Assembly: GCF_018861005.1 (NCBI RefSeq)
Contig: NZ_JAHKQL010000004.1
Span: forward strand, 18,183 to 82,182
Reading direction: 5' to 3'
Source: Polaribacter vadi
GTDB taxonomy: Bacteria > Bacteroidota > Bacteroidia > Flavobacteriales > Flavobacteriaceae
Length of the DNA stretch: 64,000 nt
This document shows, piece after piece, positions 37,476-47,330 of this stretch (position 1 is the first letter of the stretch; the number at the start of each line of letters is the position of its first letter). The notes beneath the pieces are model-generated. The model worked only from the letters and a program-made list of their open reading frames with translations. It had not been told where the DNA came from and did no database searches. The translations under genes were made by a program, and so were the position numbers.

Positions 37476-38639
37476 CTAGTTGAGTTTATTATAATTGTCT
37501 ATTACTAGTTTCCAACGATCACCATAAGAATCCCATCCTCCTATTCCTTTAGCTTTTTTTTCAGCATTACTACTCATACGTTTTTGTATTTCTGGATTAT
37601 CAGCTAAAAGTTGCATTTTTTCTAGTATGTCGTCAGAAGAACGTATAGGTACAATAAAACCTTCTTTACTATCATCAAACAAATCTACACCTCCACTATT
37701 TGTTGTGGTAATAATTGGACAGCCACACGCTAAGGATTCTCCTAACACCATTCCAAAACCATCTTCTATACTTGGCATAACAAATACATGCGAAACACTA
37801 TAATAGTCTTTTAGTACTGCATTACTAACATTTCCTTTAAAAATTATCTTATCTAAATTTTCATTAGTTAATAAAAATTTTATTTCTTTGGAGACACTTC
37901 CAATAATTAAAAATTCTTTATTTGGATGTTCTAATCTTTGAAATGCTTTTAACGCATACATAAACCCCTTTCTTAAAGATACGCCACCAACCCAAATTAC
38001 TCTAAACACATCTATTGGTGTTATTTTAGTCTTTTGGAATCTTGATAAATTTATACCATAAGGAATTTTAGTTATTTTATTTTCATTAATACCTTTATCT
38101 ATATAAGAGTTCTTTGCAAATGTAGAGGGTATAGTTATCTTGTCTGCAAAATTATATTCTTCCAACTCTTTGTCAATTATACGAGGATCGATCCCTTTAT
38201 AAACAAAACCCCATTTCTCATATTCTTCTCTCAGAATTTCATCTTGAAATTGAATATGTGTTGATCCTCTATCACAAATATATATACCACCTTTCTTTTT
38301 TGCAACTTTACCTGCTTTTAATCCTGTTCCGGAAAGTGCAATTAATATAGTAGGCTTATCTATTTTAGAAGCGGCATAACTATCTACTAGAAGCTTATCA
38401 TACCAAACCCAAGCTTTATTCAACCAATCGTACTTATCCAAGCCTATCACGTTTCTTTTCATATACGGTGCATGTAGATAAGGAAAAGTTTTAATTTTAT
38501 TTATATCTATTCCTTTCTCATCTTTTAATTTAAATTTAGGATACCCTGTAAAAACTTTATCTAATAGTCCAAATCTTTCCATTTGCCTTGCTAGATGAAA
38601 ATGATGAAATCTACCAATTGATATTTGAGTTACTTTCAT
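37476..38639 (-). CDS. Glycosyltransferase family 4
   Basis: A GT-B enzyme of 387 residues. Motifs are TQISIGRFHHFHLARQMERFG at the start, KITIPSTFAKNSYIDKGI, KITKIPYGINLSRFQK, VIWVGGVSLRKGFMYALKAF and the donor motif HVFVMPSIEDGFGMVLGESLACGCPII. The enzyme is probably cytosolic and works on the lipid-linked repeat unit. It lies 8 bp upstream of the CgeB-like gene. Confidence 0.92.
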   Translation of the reverse strand: MKVTQISIGRFHHFHLARQMERFGLLDKVFTGYPKFKLKDEKGIDINKIKTFPYLHAPYMKRNVIGLDKYDWLNKAWVWYDKLLVDSYAASKIDKPTILIALSGTGLKAGKVAKKKGGIYICDRGSTHIQFQDEILREEYEKWGFVYKGIDPRIIDKELEEYNFADKITIPSTFAKNSYIDKGINENKITKIPYGINLSRFQKTKITPIDVFRVIWVGGVSLRKGFMYALKAFQRLEHPNKEFLIIGSVSKEIKFLLTNENLDKIIFKGNVSNAVLKDYYSVSHVFVMPSIEDGFGMVLGESLACGCPIITTTNSGGVDLFDDSKEGFIVPIRSSDDILEKMQLLADNPEIQKRMSSNAEKKAKGIGGWDSYGDRWKLVIDNYNKLN

Positions 38640-38677
38640 GACAATTACGTTATTGATATTTTAAAATGAGAAATATT

Positions 38678-40033
38678 TTATTTTTTACTTACAATTTTTT
38701 TTATGGCCATATTTAAATTTAATCCTTGAAAAATCTCTATAAATTTCATCTCCATCATACTTATACTTTTAGGAATAATTATAAATGCCATAATTATATC
38801 TAAAATAATAGCTCCTATTGCTGCACCTAATAAACCAAAACCTGAAGATAATAGATAAGTAAATATTACAGATACAATTGCGCTAATTACACCTGCAATA
38901 GCAAAAACATATGGTTCATTTTTTGCTCTGAATATAGGTTCTGAAGACCACCAAAGAGAATTAAACAATATACCTATTAAAAAAACATACCATACAGACG
39001 GTTCTACATACAATTGTTTTTGTGTCCATATTCCATAAAACCACAGACCAAACACTGCTAAAAATATTACTCCTAAAACAGAAAGTATAAAAGAAGAAAG
39101 TACACCTATTTTAAAAATTTTATTCGCTTTAGATGTATTTCCAGCACCAATTTCGTATTGCAATTCAGGAAAAATACTAGAACTGATTATATTTAAAACT
39201 TGATTTACAGACCTACTTAATGTGCGTACTGTATTAAATACAGCTACTGACTCAGGTCCCAAGACAATTCTAACCACAAAAGTAGTACCTTGAAAATAAA
39301 TAGCTTGCCAACCTGGAAACAACATGTATCCAATACCTTTGGATGTTATATTTTTTATTTCTAATTTATCTTTAATTCCTTTGTATTTATGAAATCCTTC
39401 CAACATTTTACTCCCTCTATACCAATAAAAAAAATTAAAGAATACGATTACAATTAACTGAGAAATAGCAAAAGCAACTATACCATATCCAAATAAAAGT
39501 ACTAACATCCCTGCACCCAAATTTAACAAAGATTTTAAAGTTTGTAAGTTAATACTTAAAGATGCTTTTCTTGCTGATCTATAATAGGATTCTATAAGCT
39601 GCGTGTAAAAATTTAAAAATCTAGCTAATATCAAAACAGAAACAGCAATTATAGCATCGTATTTTTCAATAATCGATTTTTCGAAAACATCAAAATGATT
39701 AAGTATCAATAATACTACTACGCTTACAAACATTGCTATAACTAACATAGTAGAAATTATCCTAATAGCTGCTTTGTTTATATTAGCGGCCTTTTGTTTT
39801 TGACCCGATGCATATGCTAAAACAAAACTATTGGCAGCTGCAGAACCAAAACCTAAATCAGAAAATGCAAATACACTAGGTATTATTGTAAGTGTTAACC
39901 ATTCACCATAGTAAGCAGCACCCCAGCTAGTGATAAAAAAAGGCACTAAAAATAGCTGTTCTAACATTCTTACACCTCTTGTAAGTATAGAAGCAAAACC
40001 ATTTTTTAAAATATTTTTTTTTACTGTAGACAT
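38678..40033 (-). CDS. wzx: Polysaccharide flippase (Wzx-like, MOP family)
   Basis: A 451-residue membrane protein with about twelve to fourteen helices and the MOP/PST pattern at the N-terminus (NGFASILTRGVRMLEQLFLVPFF, ITSWGAAYYGEWLTL, FSDLGFGSAAANSF). It moves the undecaprenyl-linked repeat unit to the periplasmic face for Wzy. It is the only flippase candidate in the array. Its 5-prime neighbour is the HAD phosphatase gene. Confidence 0.9.
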   Translation of the reverse strand: MSTVKKNILKNGFASILTRGVRMLEQLFLVPFFITSWGAAYYGEWLTLTIIPSVFAFSDLGFGSAAANSFVLAYASGQKQKAANINKAAIRIISTMLVIAMFVSVVVLLILNHFDVFEKSIIEKYDAIIAVSVLILARFLNFYTQLIESYYRSARKASLSINLQTLKSLLNLGAGMLVLLFGYGIVAFAISQLIVIVFFNFFYWYRGSKMLEGFHKYKGIKDKLEIKNITSKGIGYMLFPGWQAIYFQGTTFVVRIVLGPESVAVFNTVRTLSRSVNQVLNIISSSIFPELQYEIGAGNTSKANKIFKIGVLSSFILSVLGVIFLAVFGLWFYGIWTQKQLYVEPSVWYVFLIGILFNSLWWSSEPIFRAKNEPYVFAIAGVISAIVSVIFTYLLSSGFGLLGAAIGAIILDIIMAFIIIPKSISMMEMKFIEIFQGLNLNMAIKKIVSKK

Positions 40034-40040
40034 AAAATTA

Positions 40041-40673
40041 TTAAAAATTAGTGTTTAAAACATTTAAACTAGGAATATATCCTCCATCTAATTTATTTAA
40101 TTCTTTATTATTATACCCATAGAAATGAATATTATTGGCCTTAGCAGCTTCATAATCATTGATTGAATCTCCAATTAAACATGTTTCTCTTAAAATATAA
40201 TTATGATTTTTTAATAAATTTTTAACCAATACTTTTTTGGGAGTAGGTGAACCTTCAATAGATAAAAAATAGGGTGTCAAACCTAATTCTTTACATAAAA
40301 ACCGTAATTCTTCTCCGTCAGAACCTGAAACAATATGAAAATGATACTTTTGATAATTTGATTTGATAAATGATACAGCATCTAATATTAGATTTTTAGG
40401 GTTTGTTAATTCCTTTTTCATTAACACAGAAAAATTTTCTGCATAAAGCATTACTTTTTCTTCTGTAATACTTTCACCCAAAATATTTTCATAAAAATAT
40501 CTGATTTTCACATATCTAGACAGTCCTCCATTAGCACGATGATATTTTAATAGTTCTGAAACTTGTTGAGCATCAAAATTTTTAAAAATCTCTTCGAAAC
40601 CCCAATCTCTAACAACCATCGAATCTAAAATGACACCATCAAAATCCCACAATATGTTTTTTTTATTGAACAT
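40041..40673 (-). CDS. HAD-family phosphatase
   Basis: About 210 residues from ATG 40673; a GTG two codons upstream is also possible. HAD motifs are clear: ILWDFDGVILDS (nucleophile Asp and acid Asp), VSGSDGEEL (motif II), and CLIGDSINDYEAAKANN (motif IV). It has a helical cap like beta-phosphoglucomutase/Gph. It overlaps the cytidylyltransferase gene by about 11 bp, so a linked role such as removing the phosphate from a keto-acid sugar before CMP activation is likely but inferred. KdsC-type enzymes do this in Kdo synthesis, although they have no such cap. Confidence 0.82.
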   Translation of the reverse strand: MFNKKNILWDFDGVILDSMVVRDWGFEEIFKNFDAQQVSELLKYHRANGGLSRYVKIRYFYENILGESITEEKVMLYAENFSVLMKKELTNPKNLILDAVSFIKSNYQKYHFHIVSGSDGEELRFLCKELGLTPYFLSIEGSPTPKKVLVKNLLKNHNYILRETCLIGDSINDYEAAKANNIHFYGYNNKELNKLDGGYIPSLNVLNTNF

Positions 40674-41352
40674 CAACACTGTATTTTAATTTGTACACCA
40701 TTTCTGCTAATAAAAAATCATCGGGCCAATCTACATCTATTTTTTCATAGCCTTCTGATTGTAACAAATAAGGTTTATGACCAATTCTATCTTTTAAATT
40801 TATGTAATTATCTCTTTTATTAATAAAATAACCACTATTAATTTCATATAAAGGAGCTAAAGTTTGTGTTCTAGGCCACTTTTCTTTATCTCTGTCATAA
40901 TTGTTGGGTTTACCATCTTCATTCCATAAAAAAGTTTGAATTTTATTCACCGTCATTAAGCTATCGTAACCTTCATCTAAATTTTCATAATATTTTTTAA
41001 TTCCTCTGTTCAATGAATCGGAAGTAATAAAAGGAGAAGTTACGTGAGTCCATAAAATGTGCTCATCTTCAATTATAGTCGGTACATAATCTACCAAATC
41101 ATCTGTACTGGTAGATGATAATGCTAAATGTTCTGGTCGAATATCAATTGAAATTTTCTTGTGAGGAATAGCTTCTGCAATATCGATAACTTTTTGGTCA
41201 TTGGTAGAAAGAACGATTTTATCAACCAAAGTAGCATTAATTAAACTACGTAACTTTACTTCTAATAACCCCCCTTCGATACCAGCAAATTCTTTGGTAT
41301 TCTTGTTGGGTATCCTTTGGCTACCTGCTCTACATGGTAAAAATACGGTCAT
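40663..41352 (-). CDS. CMP-sugar synthetase-like cytidylyltransferase (NeuA/KdsB-like)
   Basis: A 229-residue nucleotidyltransferase. The N-terminal signature FLPCRAGSQRIPNKNTKEF is the CTP-binding motif of CMP-Neu5Ac and related synthetases, and IVLSTNDQKVIDIA and LWTHVTSPFI follow in the expected order. These enzymes couple CTP to a 2-keto-3-deoxy acid sugar such as a nonulosonate or Kdo. No neuB-, neuC- or kdsA-like gene is in the array. Its neighbours are a phosphatase and two aldolase-like genes. The exact sugar is unknown. Confidence 0.85.
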   Translation of the reverse strand: MTVFLPCRAGSQRIPNKNTKEFAGIEGGLLEVKLRSLINATLVDKIVLSTNDQKVIDIAEAIPHKKISIDIRPEHLALSSTSTDDLVDYVPTIIEDEHILWTHVTSPFITSDSLNRGIKKYYENLDEGYDSLMTVNKIQTFLWNEDGKPNNYDRDKEKWPRTQTLAPLYEINSGYFINKRDNYINLKDRIGHKPYLLQSEGYEKIDVDWPDDFLLAEMVYKLKYSVDVQ

Positions 41353-41423
41353 AGTAATGTGATATTTGTTTACTTATAACAAAAAAAAATGGCCTTAGAT
41401 TTTCTTATTATTGATTATATATT

Positions 41424-42191
41424 CTATTTCTTATTTAACTGAGTTACCACCTTTTTAAATGCATCTAAAACAATACCCACATCTACTGCATAAGAAATAT
41501 ATTGCACCCCTATTTCTTTCCACATTTTAGCATCTTCAAATGATTCTGTAAAAGTACCCATCATTTTTCCATTTTCCTGTGCAATATTTATTGCTTTTTT
41601 CATTGTTTCTATAACTTTGTTGTGTTTTATTTCACCGGGAACACCACATGATTGCGACAAATCATAACATCCTATAAAAATAATATCGATTCCTTCTACT
41701 TGAACAATCTCCTTTAAGTTTTCTATACCTTTTAAACCTTCAATATGAATAATGGTAGCTATAGAATTGTTTGAGTTTTTAAAATAATCTGCACTACTTA
41801 CATTCGTATATTCAGCAGCACGAACATATCTACACATACCTCTATTACCTATCGGATAAAATTTGGTACACTCAACTACTTTTTGAGCATCTTTTACCGT
41901 TGATACTTGTGGCACTTGAATGCATTTTACACCTATATCTAACAGTCGTAAAATAAGTGTTTCGTTATTTTCCGTTACACGAACTACCGGTACAATTCCT
42001 TTAGCTTCAGCTGCTCTTATCATATTTTGTACGGAAGTAACATCATGCGGCCCATGTTCCATATCAATAATAATAAAATCAAAACCGCTTAAAGCCGCAA
42101 GTTCTATAATTGTAGGATCTTGCATTTTACAAAAAGGTCCATAAAGAAATTTTTGATTAGTTATTTTATCGATAAGTATGTTCTTTTTCAT
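41424..42191 (-). CDS. HpcH/HpaI-family aldolase
   Basis: A class II pyruvate-type aldolase with a TIM barrel, 255 residues. Residues expected from E. coli HpaI/GarL are present: His46 (DMEHGPHD), Arg71 (VVRVTEN), the metal ligands Glu151 (HIEGLKG) and Asp177 (IGCYDLSQ). It should therefore be active. The family joins pyruvate or a like donor reversibly to an aldehyde to give a 4-hydroxy-2-keto acid. No aromatic degradation genes are nearby, so a biosynthetic role for a keto-acid sugar is my inference. Confidence 0.87.
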   Translation of the reverse strand: MKKNILIDKITNQKFLYGPFCKMQDPTIIELAALSGFDFIIIDMEHGPHDVTSVQNMIRAAEAKGIVPVVRVTENNETLILRLLDIGVKCIQVPQVSTVKDAQKVVECTKFYPIGNRGMCRYVRAAEYTNVSSADYFKNSNNSIATIIHIEGLKGIENLKEIVQVEGIDIIFIGCYDLSQSCGVPGEIKHNKVIETMKKAINIAQENGKMMGTFTESFEDAKMWKEIGVQYISYAVDVGIVLDAFKKVVTQLNKK

Positions 42192-42247
42192 ATATATTTA
42201 AAAAGTAGTCAATAGGCAAGGTCTTCTTTATTTTTCTATCTCCCTTT

Positions 42248-43789
42248 CTATATCAAACTATAAATAGAAGATACGTTTACATTTTTATACTTCGTTGGTG
42301 TCAAAAATTCTATTTGCACACCTCCTGTATTCATAACATCTTCCAAGATAATTTGATTTTCTCTTGCCATTACAAACTGATTTTGATTTAAACTTAAATC
42401 GTATCCATCAAAACCAATATAGTACAAGTGATTCACCCCTAAATCAATGGCTATTTGAGTTGCTATAGCCATAGGTGATTCTGTATCTAAATCAGTAAAA
42501 GTAATTCTTTCCAACTCTTTTGATACTTTTATTATGCTATCAGGGATAGTTGTTCCCATTTTACGAGGGAAAGGAGGATACACACATACTTGTGTTACTT
42601 TAGAAAAATCACCAATTTGTTTTAATAACTTTTCACTTTCAAAACCTACCAAACCATAGTACTGGTCACAGTCAATGTCTAAATATTCTGTTACTTGGCG
42701 TGTACCCGCATGAATTAAACACGCATCTTGTCCTGCACCTTCAAAAAATTTCTTTACAGCTGTTTTGTGTTCTTTGGCAGTTTTACCTCCTCCTAAAATT
42801 ATAGCTTTACTATATTTAGACTCTTTTTTTAATGTAGCTAACTTTAAATTATCTGCGACTTCTTGTTTTTTATTATTTAATGCATTGATAATACTACCCA
42901 AAGGATAACGATTCATCCCCACCCATTCCATCACTTGTTTTTGTGGCAAAGATTTGGCTCCAGAAAACATATAAGGCAAACTTGTACCCCATTGATAATG
43001 CTTACGCATCTCTTCAAACTCACTAACTACACTACTTAACTCATTATACGCAATCGGTAAGTTTTCTGCACTTTCTAAATAGGTAAGTAATAATTCTGTT
43101 TTTAAATTTCCTGCTCCACGTCCCATACCCGTAATTGTGGCATCTAAAATCTCACAACCAGCCTCTTTTGCTGTAATAGTATTGATAAGTGCCATTTCTA
43201 GATTATCATGTCCATGAAAACCAATGGGTACACTTGTTTTACTACGGACCATAGTAATGGTATCTTTTACATCTTGTGGCATTACTCCACCATAAGAATC
43301 TACCATATAAAAATAATCAATCACATCATCTACCCCAACTAAAGCATCTAAAAAAGAAGGATCATTTTTCCAATTAGACATGTACATTACATTAAATGCC
43401 ACCTCAAAACCGGCCGCCTTTACTGTTTTTGCCAATTCAATTGCACGCACCATATTTTTAGGATCAATCGCCATACGAACCATAGCTACATATGGTTTAC
43501 AAGGATCTAACAATCCCTCATCTATATGCGAAGACCTTATATCTTTTTCATTTAAGATAATGACCAACTTTTTATTAGGCATTAAACTTTTTAGTCGTTT
43601 CAAAACATATTCTGGACAGTAAAAGTACTCGCCTAAATATCCTTTCATCGCCATACTTCGATATCCTACTTCCACATAATCAATGGGTAAAGCCTCCATT
43701 GCTGCAGCATACTCTGCCACCAAAGCTTCATCAAAATCCCAGTTCGTATAATAACCTCCATCTCTTAGTGTGCAATCTAATAATTTCAT
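42248..43789 (-). CDS. DRE-TIM aldolase fused to a GT42/DUF115-like C-terminal domain
   Basis: A 513-residue two-part protein. Residues 1 to about 300 are a HMGL-like metallo-aldolase: LLDCTLRDGG (Arg9-Asp10), the metal pair His192-x-His194 (GFHGHDN) and GMGRGAGN near 221-228, closest in pattern to 4-hydroxy-2-oxovalerate aldolase. Residues about 328-513 are different: AIILGGGKTAKEH, ESPMAIATQIAIDLGVNHLYYIGFDGYD and a closing VQIEFLTPTKYKNV resemble, in order, the motifs of GT42/DUF115 proteins. The function of this fusion is not known to me. It lies upstream of the HpaI-like aldolase gene in the same array. Confidence 0.75.
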   Translation of the reverse strand: MKLLDCTLRDGGYYTNWDFDEALVAEYAAAMEALPIDYVEVGYRSMAMKGYLGEYFYCPEYVLKRLKSLMPNKKLVIILNEKDIRSSHIDEGLLDPCKPYVAMVRMAIDPKNMVRAIELAKTVKAAGFEVAFNVMYMSNWKNDPSFLDALVGVDDVIDYFYMVDSYGGVMPQDVKDTITMVRSKTSVPIGFHGHDNLEMALINTITAKEAGCEILDATITGMGRGAGNLKTELLLTYLESAENLPIAYNELSSVVSEFEEMRKHYQWGTSLPYMFSGAKSLPQKQVMEWVGMNRYPLGSIINALNNKKQEVADNLKLATLKKESKYSKAIILGGGKTAKEHKTAVKKFFEGAGQDACLIHAGTRQVTEYLDIDCDQYYGLVGFESEKLLKQIGDFSKVTQVCVYPPFPRKMGTTIPDSIIKVSKELERITFTDLDTESPMAIATQIAIDLGVNHLYYIGFDGYDLSLNQNQFVMARENQIILEDVMNTGGVQIEFLTPTKYKNVNVSSIYSLI

Positions 43790-43840
43790 GTTTTTTTATT
43801 TGTAGTTTAATACTAACTTATATTTTGATTAAACAAAATT

Positions 43841-44968
43841 CTACTCAACCTGTTTTAAAATTTCATGCCCAGCTTTTAACAGATCTACATCCTTTTTCAT
43901 AAGTGCTACATCACCTTCCATCATATCTTTTACCAAACCTGCTAAATCATATTCTGGCACCCAACCTAATTGTTCTTTAGCTTTTGTTGGGTCTCCTAGT
44001 AATAAATCTACTTCTGTTGGACGGAAATAAGATGGATCTACAGACAATACTTCTTTACCTATTGCTACTTGAAATTCTTCTTTATTACAAGTAACTACAT
44101 AGGCTTTTTCATCTACACCTTCTCCTTTAAACTCTACTTCGATACCCACTTCACTAAAAGCCATACGAACAAAATCCCTTACTGTAGTCGTTACTCCTGT
44201 GGCAATTACCCAATCTTCTGCTTTGTCGGCTTGTAAAATCATCCACATCATGCGTACATAATCTTTGGCATGTCCCCAATCTCGTTTGGCTTCTAAATTC
44301 CCTAAAAAGACTTTATCTTGTAAGCCTAAGGCTATTTTTGCTACGGCTCTAGTAATCTTTCTAGTTACAAAAGTTTCTCCCCTTCTTGGCGATTCGTGGT
44401 TAAATAACAACCCATTACAAGCAAACATGTCATAGGCTTCTCGATAGTTCTTAGTGATCCAAAAACCGTAAATTTTTGCTACTCCATAAGGAGAACGTGG
44501 ATATAAAGGTGAGTTTTCATCATAAAAACCTCTTTCGTTTTTATTTTCTGGCAAACCACCAAATAATTCTGACGTAGACGCCTGATATATTCTGGTTTTT
44601 TTGCTTAAACCTAACAAACGAACAGCTTCTAAAACTCGTAAAGTACCTAGTGCATCTACATTACCTACGTACTCTGGCATATCAAAAGAAACCTTTACAT
44701 GAGACATCGCCCCTAAGTTGTAAATTTCATCCGGCTGGCATTCTTGAATAATACGGGTTAGATTCATAGAATCTGTTAAATCTCCATAATGTAACTTTAA
44801 TCTTTGGTTTGGATCATGAGGGTCTTGGTATAAATGGTCAATACGATCGGTATTGAACAGAGAAGATCTTCTTTTTATACCATGTACTTCATAGCCTTTT
44901 TCTAATAACAACTCTGCTAAGTACGATCCATCTTGACCTGTAATTCCTGTGATTAATGCAACTTTCAT
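43841..44968 (-). CDS. gmd: GDP-mannose 4,6-dehydratase
   Basis: A short-chain dehydrogenase of 375 residues from ATG 44968 (MKVALITG); an in-frame TTG or similar start further upstream would add a basic tail and is rejected. It has the cofactor motif [10 protein letters not shown], the catalytic YGVAK and STSELFG, and the [16 protein letters not shown] signature. It converts GDP-mannose to GDP-4-keto-6-deoxymannose, the first step to GDP-L-fucose. fcl lies just upstream. The mannose-activating genes manB and manC are not in the window. Confidence 0.97.
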   Translation of the reverse strand: MKVALITGITGQDGSYLAELLLEKGYEVHGIKRRSSLFNTDRIDHLYQDPHDPNQRLKLHYGDLTDSMNLTRIIQECQPDEIYNLGAMSHVKVSFDMPEYVGNVDALGTLRVLEAVRLLGLSKKTRIYQASTSELFGGLPENKNERGFYDENSPLYPRSPYGVAKIYGFWITKNYREAYDMFACNGLLFNHESPRRGETFVTRKITRAVAKIALGLQDKVFLGNLEAKRDWGHAKDYVRMMWMILQADKAEDWVIATGVTTTVRDFVRMAFSEVGIEVEFKGEGVDEKAYVVTCNKEEFQVAIGKEVLSVDPSYFRPTEVDLLLGDPTKAKEQLGWVPEYDLAGLVKDMMEGDVALMKKDVDLLKAGHEILKQVE

Positions 44969-45035
44969 ATTTTTTTTATTTCGTTGTTCGTGTTTCGTTT
45001 TTCGATGGACGAGAAACAATAGAGGATTATCGACT

Positions 45036-45986
45036 CTACATTTTTACTTGTTTAATACTTTCTATATTTTCTAAAAACCAATCATAGGTTTTTTCTATAC
45101 CTTCTTGCAATTCTGTGGTATACTGCCAACCTATGGCTTTCATTTTAGAAACATCCATTAATTTTCTTGGTGTTCCATCAGGTTTTTCAGAATCCCAAAC
45201 AATTGTTCCTTGATGACCCACTGCTTTCTGTATAGTCTCTGCCAATTCTTTAATGGTAATGTCTGTACCTGAACCTACATTGTACAAATGTTCTGGCAAT
45301 TGGTTTTCTAATGCATACACCACGGCTTCTGCCATATCATCTACAAACAAAAACTCACGCATTGGCGTTCCACTTCCCCATAATACAACATCAGCGTTAT
45401 TATTAGCTTTTGCCTCGTGAAACTTACGGATCATCGCTGGTAATACATGGGAAGTCTTTAAATCGAAATTATCAAAATACCCGTATAAATTGGTTGGCAT
45501 CAAACTTACATAATCCTTACCAAATTGTTTTCTGATCGCTTCACAAGCTTTTACCCCAGTAATTTTGGCAATGGCATACCACTCATTGGTCGGCTCTAAA
45601 GAATCTGTTAATAAGTACTCCTCTTTTAATGGCTGTAGCGCGAATTTTGGATAGATACAAGAACTCCCTAAGAAAATAAATTTTTCAACACCTGATTTTA
45701 AAGCGCCATCTATCAAGCTGTTCTGTATTTGCATGTTCTCCATGATAAACTGATATGGAAAATCATTATTAGCTAAAATACCACCTACTCTTGCAGCAGC
45801 ATCGATAATCGCATCAGGTTTCTCTTCTTGAAGAAACTGAAAAACGGCTTCTTGATTTTTTAAATCTAGCTCCTTACTAGTTCTCCCAATTAAATTAGAA
45901 TATCCTTTTTGCTCTAAGATCCTCCAAACTGCAGATCCCACCATCCCACGATGACCTGCAATGTATATTTTTGAATTCTTTTCCAT
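45036..45986 (-). CDS. fcl: GDP-L-fucose synthase
   Basis: A 316-residue extended SDR epimerase/reductase. Motifs are [14 protein letters not shown] for NADP, the catalytic [10 protein letters not shown] Ser and [17 protein letters not shown] Tyr/Lys, and [13 protein letters not shown]. With gmd it makes GDP-L-fucose in the cytosol, so fucose is probably a component of the polymer. It lies 67 bp upstream of gmd and 15 bp downstream of the ugd gene. Confidence 0.96.
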   Translation of the reverse strand: MEKNSKIYIAGHRGMVGSAVWRILEQKGYSNLIGRTSKELDLKNQEAVFQFLQEEKPDAIIDAAARVGGILANNDFPYQFIMENMQIQNSLIDGALKSGVEKFIFLGSSCIYPKFALQPLKEEYLLTDSLEPTNEWYAIAKITGVKACEAIRKQFGKDYVSLMPTNLYGYFDNFDLKTSHVLPAMIRKFHEAKANNNADVVLWGSGTPMREFLFVDDMAEAVVYALENQLPEHLYNVGSGTDITIKELAETIQKAVGHQGTIVWDSEKPDGTPRKLMDVSKMKAIGWQYTTELQEGIEKTYDWFLENIESIKQVKM

Positions 45987-46001
45987 ATATTAAATATGCT
46001 T

Positions 46002-47327
46002 CTACTTTTTACCTATTTGATAATATTCAAAACCTTCTTTGTCTAAATTAAAGGCATTGTATTGATTTCTACCATCAAAAATGATAGGTGATTTTAGTTG
46101 TTGTTTGATTTCGTGGAAGTCTGGAGAACGAAATTCTTTCCATTCTGTTAAGAGAATCAAAGCATCTGCCCCCAATAAAACTTCATATTTGGAATTACAA
46201 TATTCTAAATTAGCAACTCCTTTTAAATAAAAATGTTCTGCTTCTTCTCTAGCTTTAGGGTCATAAGCTTTAACTTTTGCTCCTCTTTTCACCAATTCTT
46301 TAATGGTATAAATAGAAGGAGCTTCTCGCATATCATCGGTACCGGGTTTAAAAGCTAAACCCCACAAACCAAAGGTAAATCCAGACAAATCTTCTCCAAA
46401 CCTCGCTACAATTTTCTTGGCGATGGATAACTTTTGAGCGTCGTTTACATTTTCTACTGACTCGATTAAATTCGCTTTATAACCGTTTTCTTCAGCAATC
46501 TTTTTTAGAGCTTTAACATCTTTAGGAAAACAAGAACCTCCATAACCTGCACCAGGATAAATAAAACTATACCCAATTCTTTTATCAGAACCAATTCCTA
46601 TTCTTACTTTATTTGCATCTGCACCCACGCGCTCACAAATATTTGCAATCTCGTTCATAAATGAAATTTTGGTCGCCAACATGGTATTAGCAGCATATTT
46701 TGTCATTTCAGCAGAACGAATATCCATGGTTATAAAACGATCATGAGTTCTAAAAAACGGCGAATACAATTGCTTCATTTTATCAAAAGCATACTCAGAA
46801 TCCGCACCAATTACCACACGATCGGGCTTCATAAAATCATCAATCGCTGCGCCTTCTTTTAAAAATTCTGGATTTGAAACCACATCAAATTCCAAGGCCA
46901 CCTCTCTTTTATCCAATTCAGCTTGTATAGTAGCTTTTACTTTATCTGCTGTTCCAATTGGCACTGTAGATTTATCAACCACGATCAAACGTTTTTGCAT
47001 GGTTTCTCCTATCGATTTGGCAACTGCTAATACATATTGCAAATCCGCAGAACCATCATCTCCCATAGGCGTACCCACAGCAATAAAAACAATAACAGCA
47101 GTATCAATGGCTTCAGCTAAATTGGTAGTAAAAAACAAATTTTTATTTTTAACGTTTTTCAATACCATGCTTTCTAAACCTGGTTCAAAAATTGGAATAA
47201 TGCCTTCTTCAAGTTTATCAATTTTTTTTTGATCAATATCTACACAAGTAACTTTGTTTCCCATTTCTGCAAAACAAGTCCCTGACACTAAACCTACATA
47301 TCCAGAACCAATAACAGCTATATTCAT
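46002..47327 (-). CDS. ugd: UDP-glucose 6-dehydrogenase
   Basis: A 441-residue NAD-dependent four-electron dehydrogenase that gives UDP-glucuronate. Motifs are NIAVIGSGYVGLVSGTCFAE, VDKSTVPIGTADKV, NPEFLKEGAAIDDF with KPDRVVIG, and the catalytic-cysteine motif GYGGSCFPKDVKAL. The final domain has LWGLAFKPGTDDMREAPS. The sequence around the active site and the KDVKAL end fit UDP-glucose dehydrogenase better than the UDP-HexNAc group. It supplies an acidic sugar. A second, different dehydrogenase gene is at 49,436-50,713. Confidence 0.95.
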   Translation of the reverse strand: MNIAVIGSGYVGLVSGTCFAEMGNKVTCVDIDQKKIDKLEEGIIPIFEPGLESMVLKNVKNKNLFFTTNLAEAIDTAVIVFIAVGTPMGDDGSADLQYVLAVAKSIGETMQKRLIVVDKSTVPIGTADKVKATIQAELDKREVALEFDVVSNPEFLKEGAAIDDFMKPDRVVIGADSEYAFDKMKQLYSPFFRTHDRFITMDIRSAEMTKYAANTMLATKISFMNEIANICERVGADANKVRIGIGSDKRIGYSFIYPGAGYGGSCFPKDVKALKKIAEENGYKANLIESVENVNDAQKLSIAKKIVARFGEDLSGFTFGLWGLAFKPGTDDMREAPSIYTIKELVKRGAKVKAYDPKAREEAEHFYLKGVANLEYCNSKYEVLLGADALILLTEWKEFRSPDFHEIKQQLKSPIIFDGRNQYNAFNLDKEGFEYYQIGKK

Positions 47328-47330
47328 GCT

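Noticed and set aside
41424-42191. Catabolic HpaI aldolase of aromatic degradation
   Set aside because: No homoprotocatechuate genes are near; the gene is embedded among polysaccharide genes.
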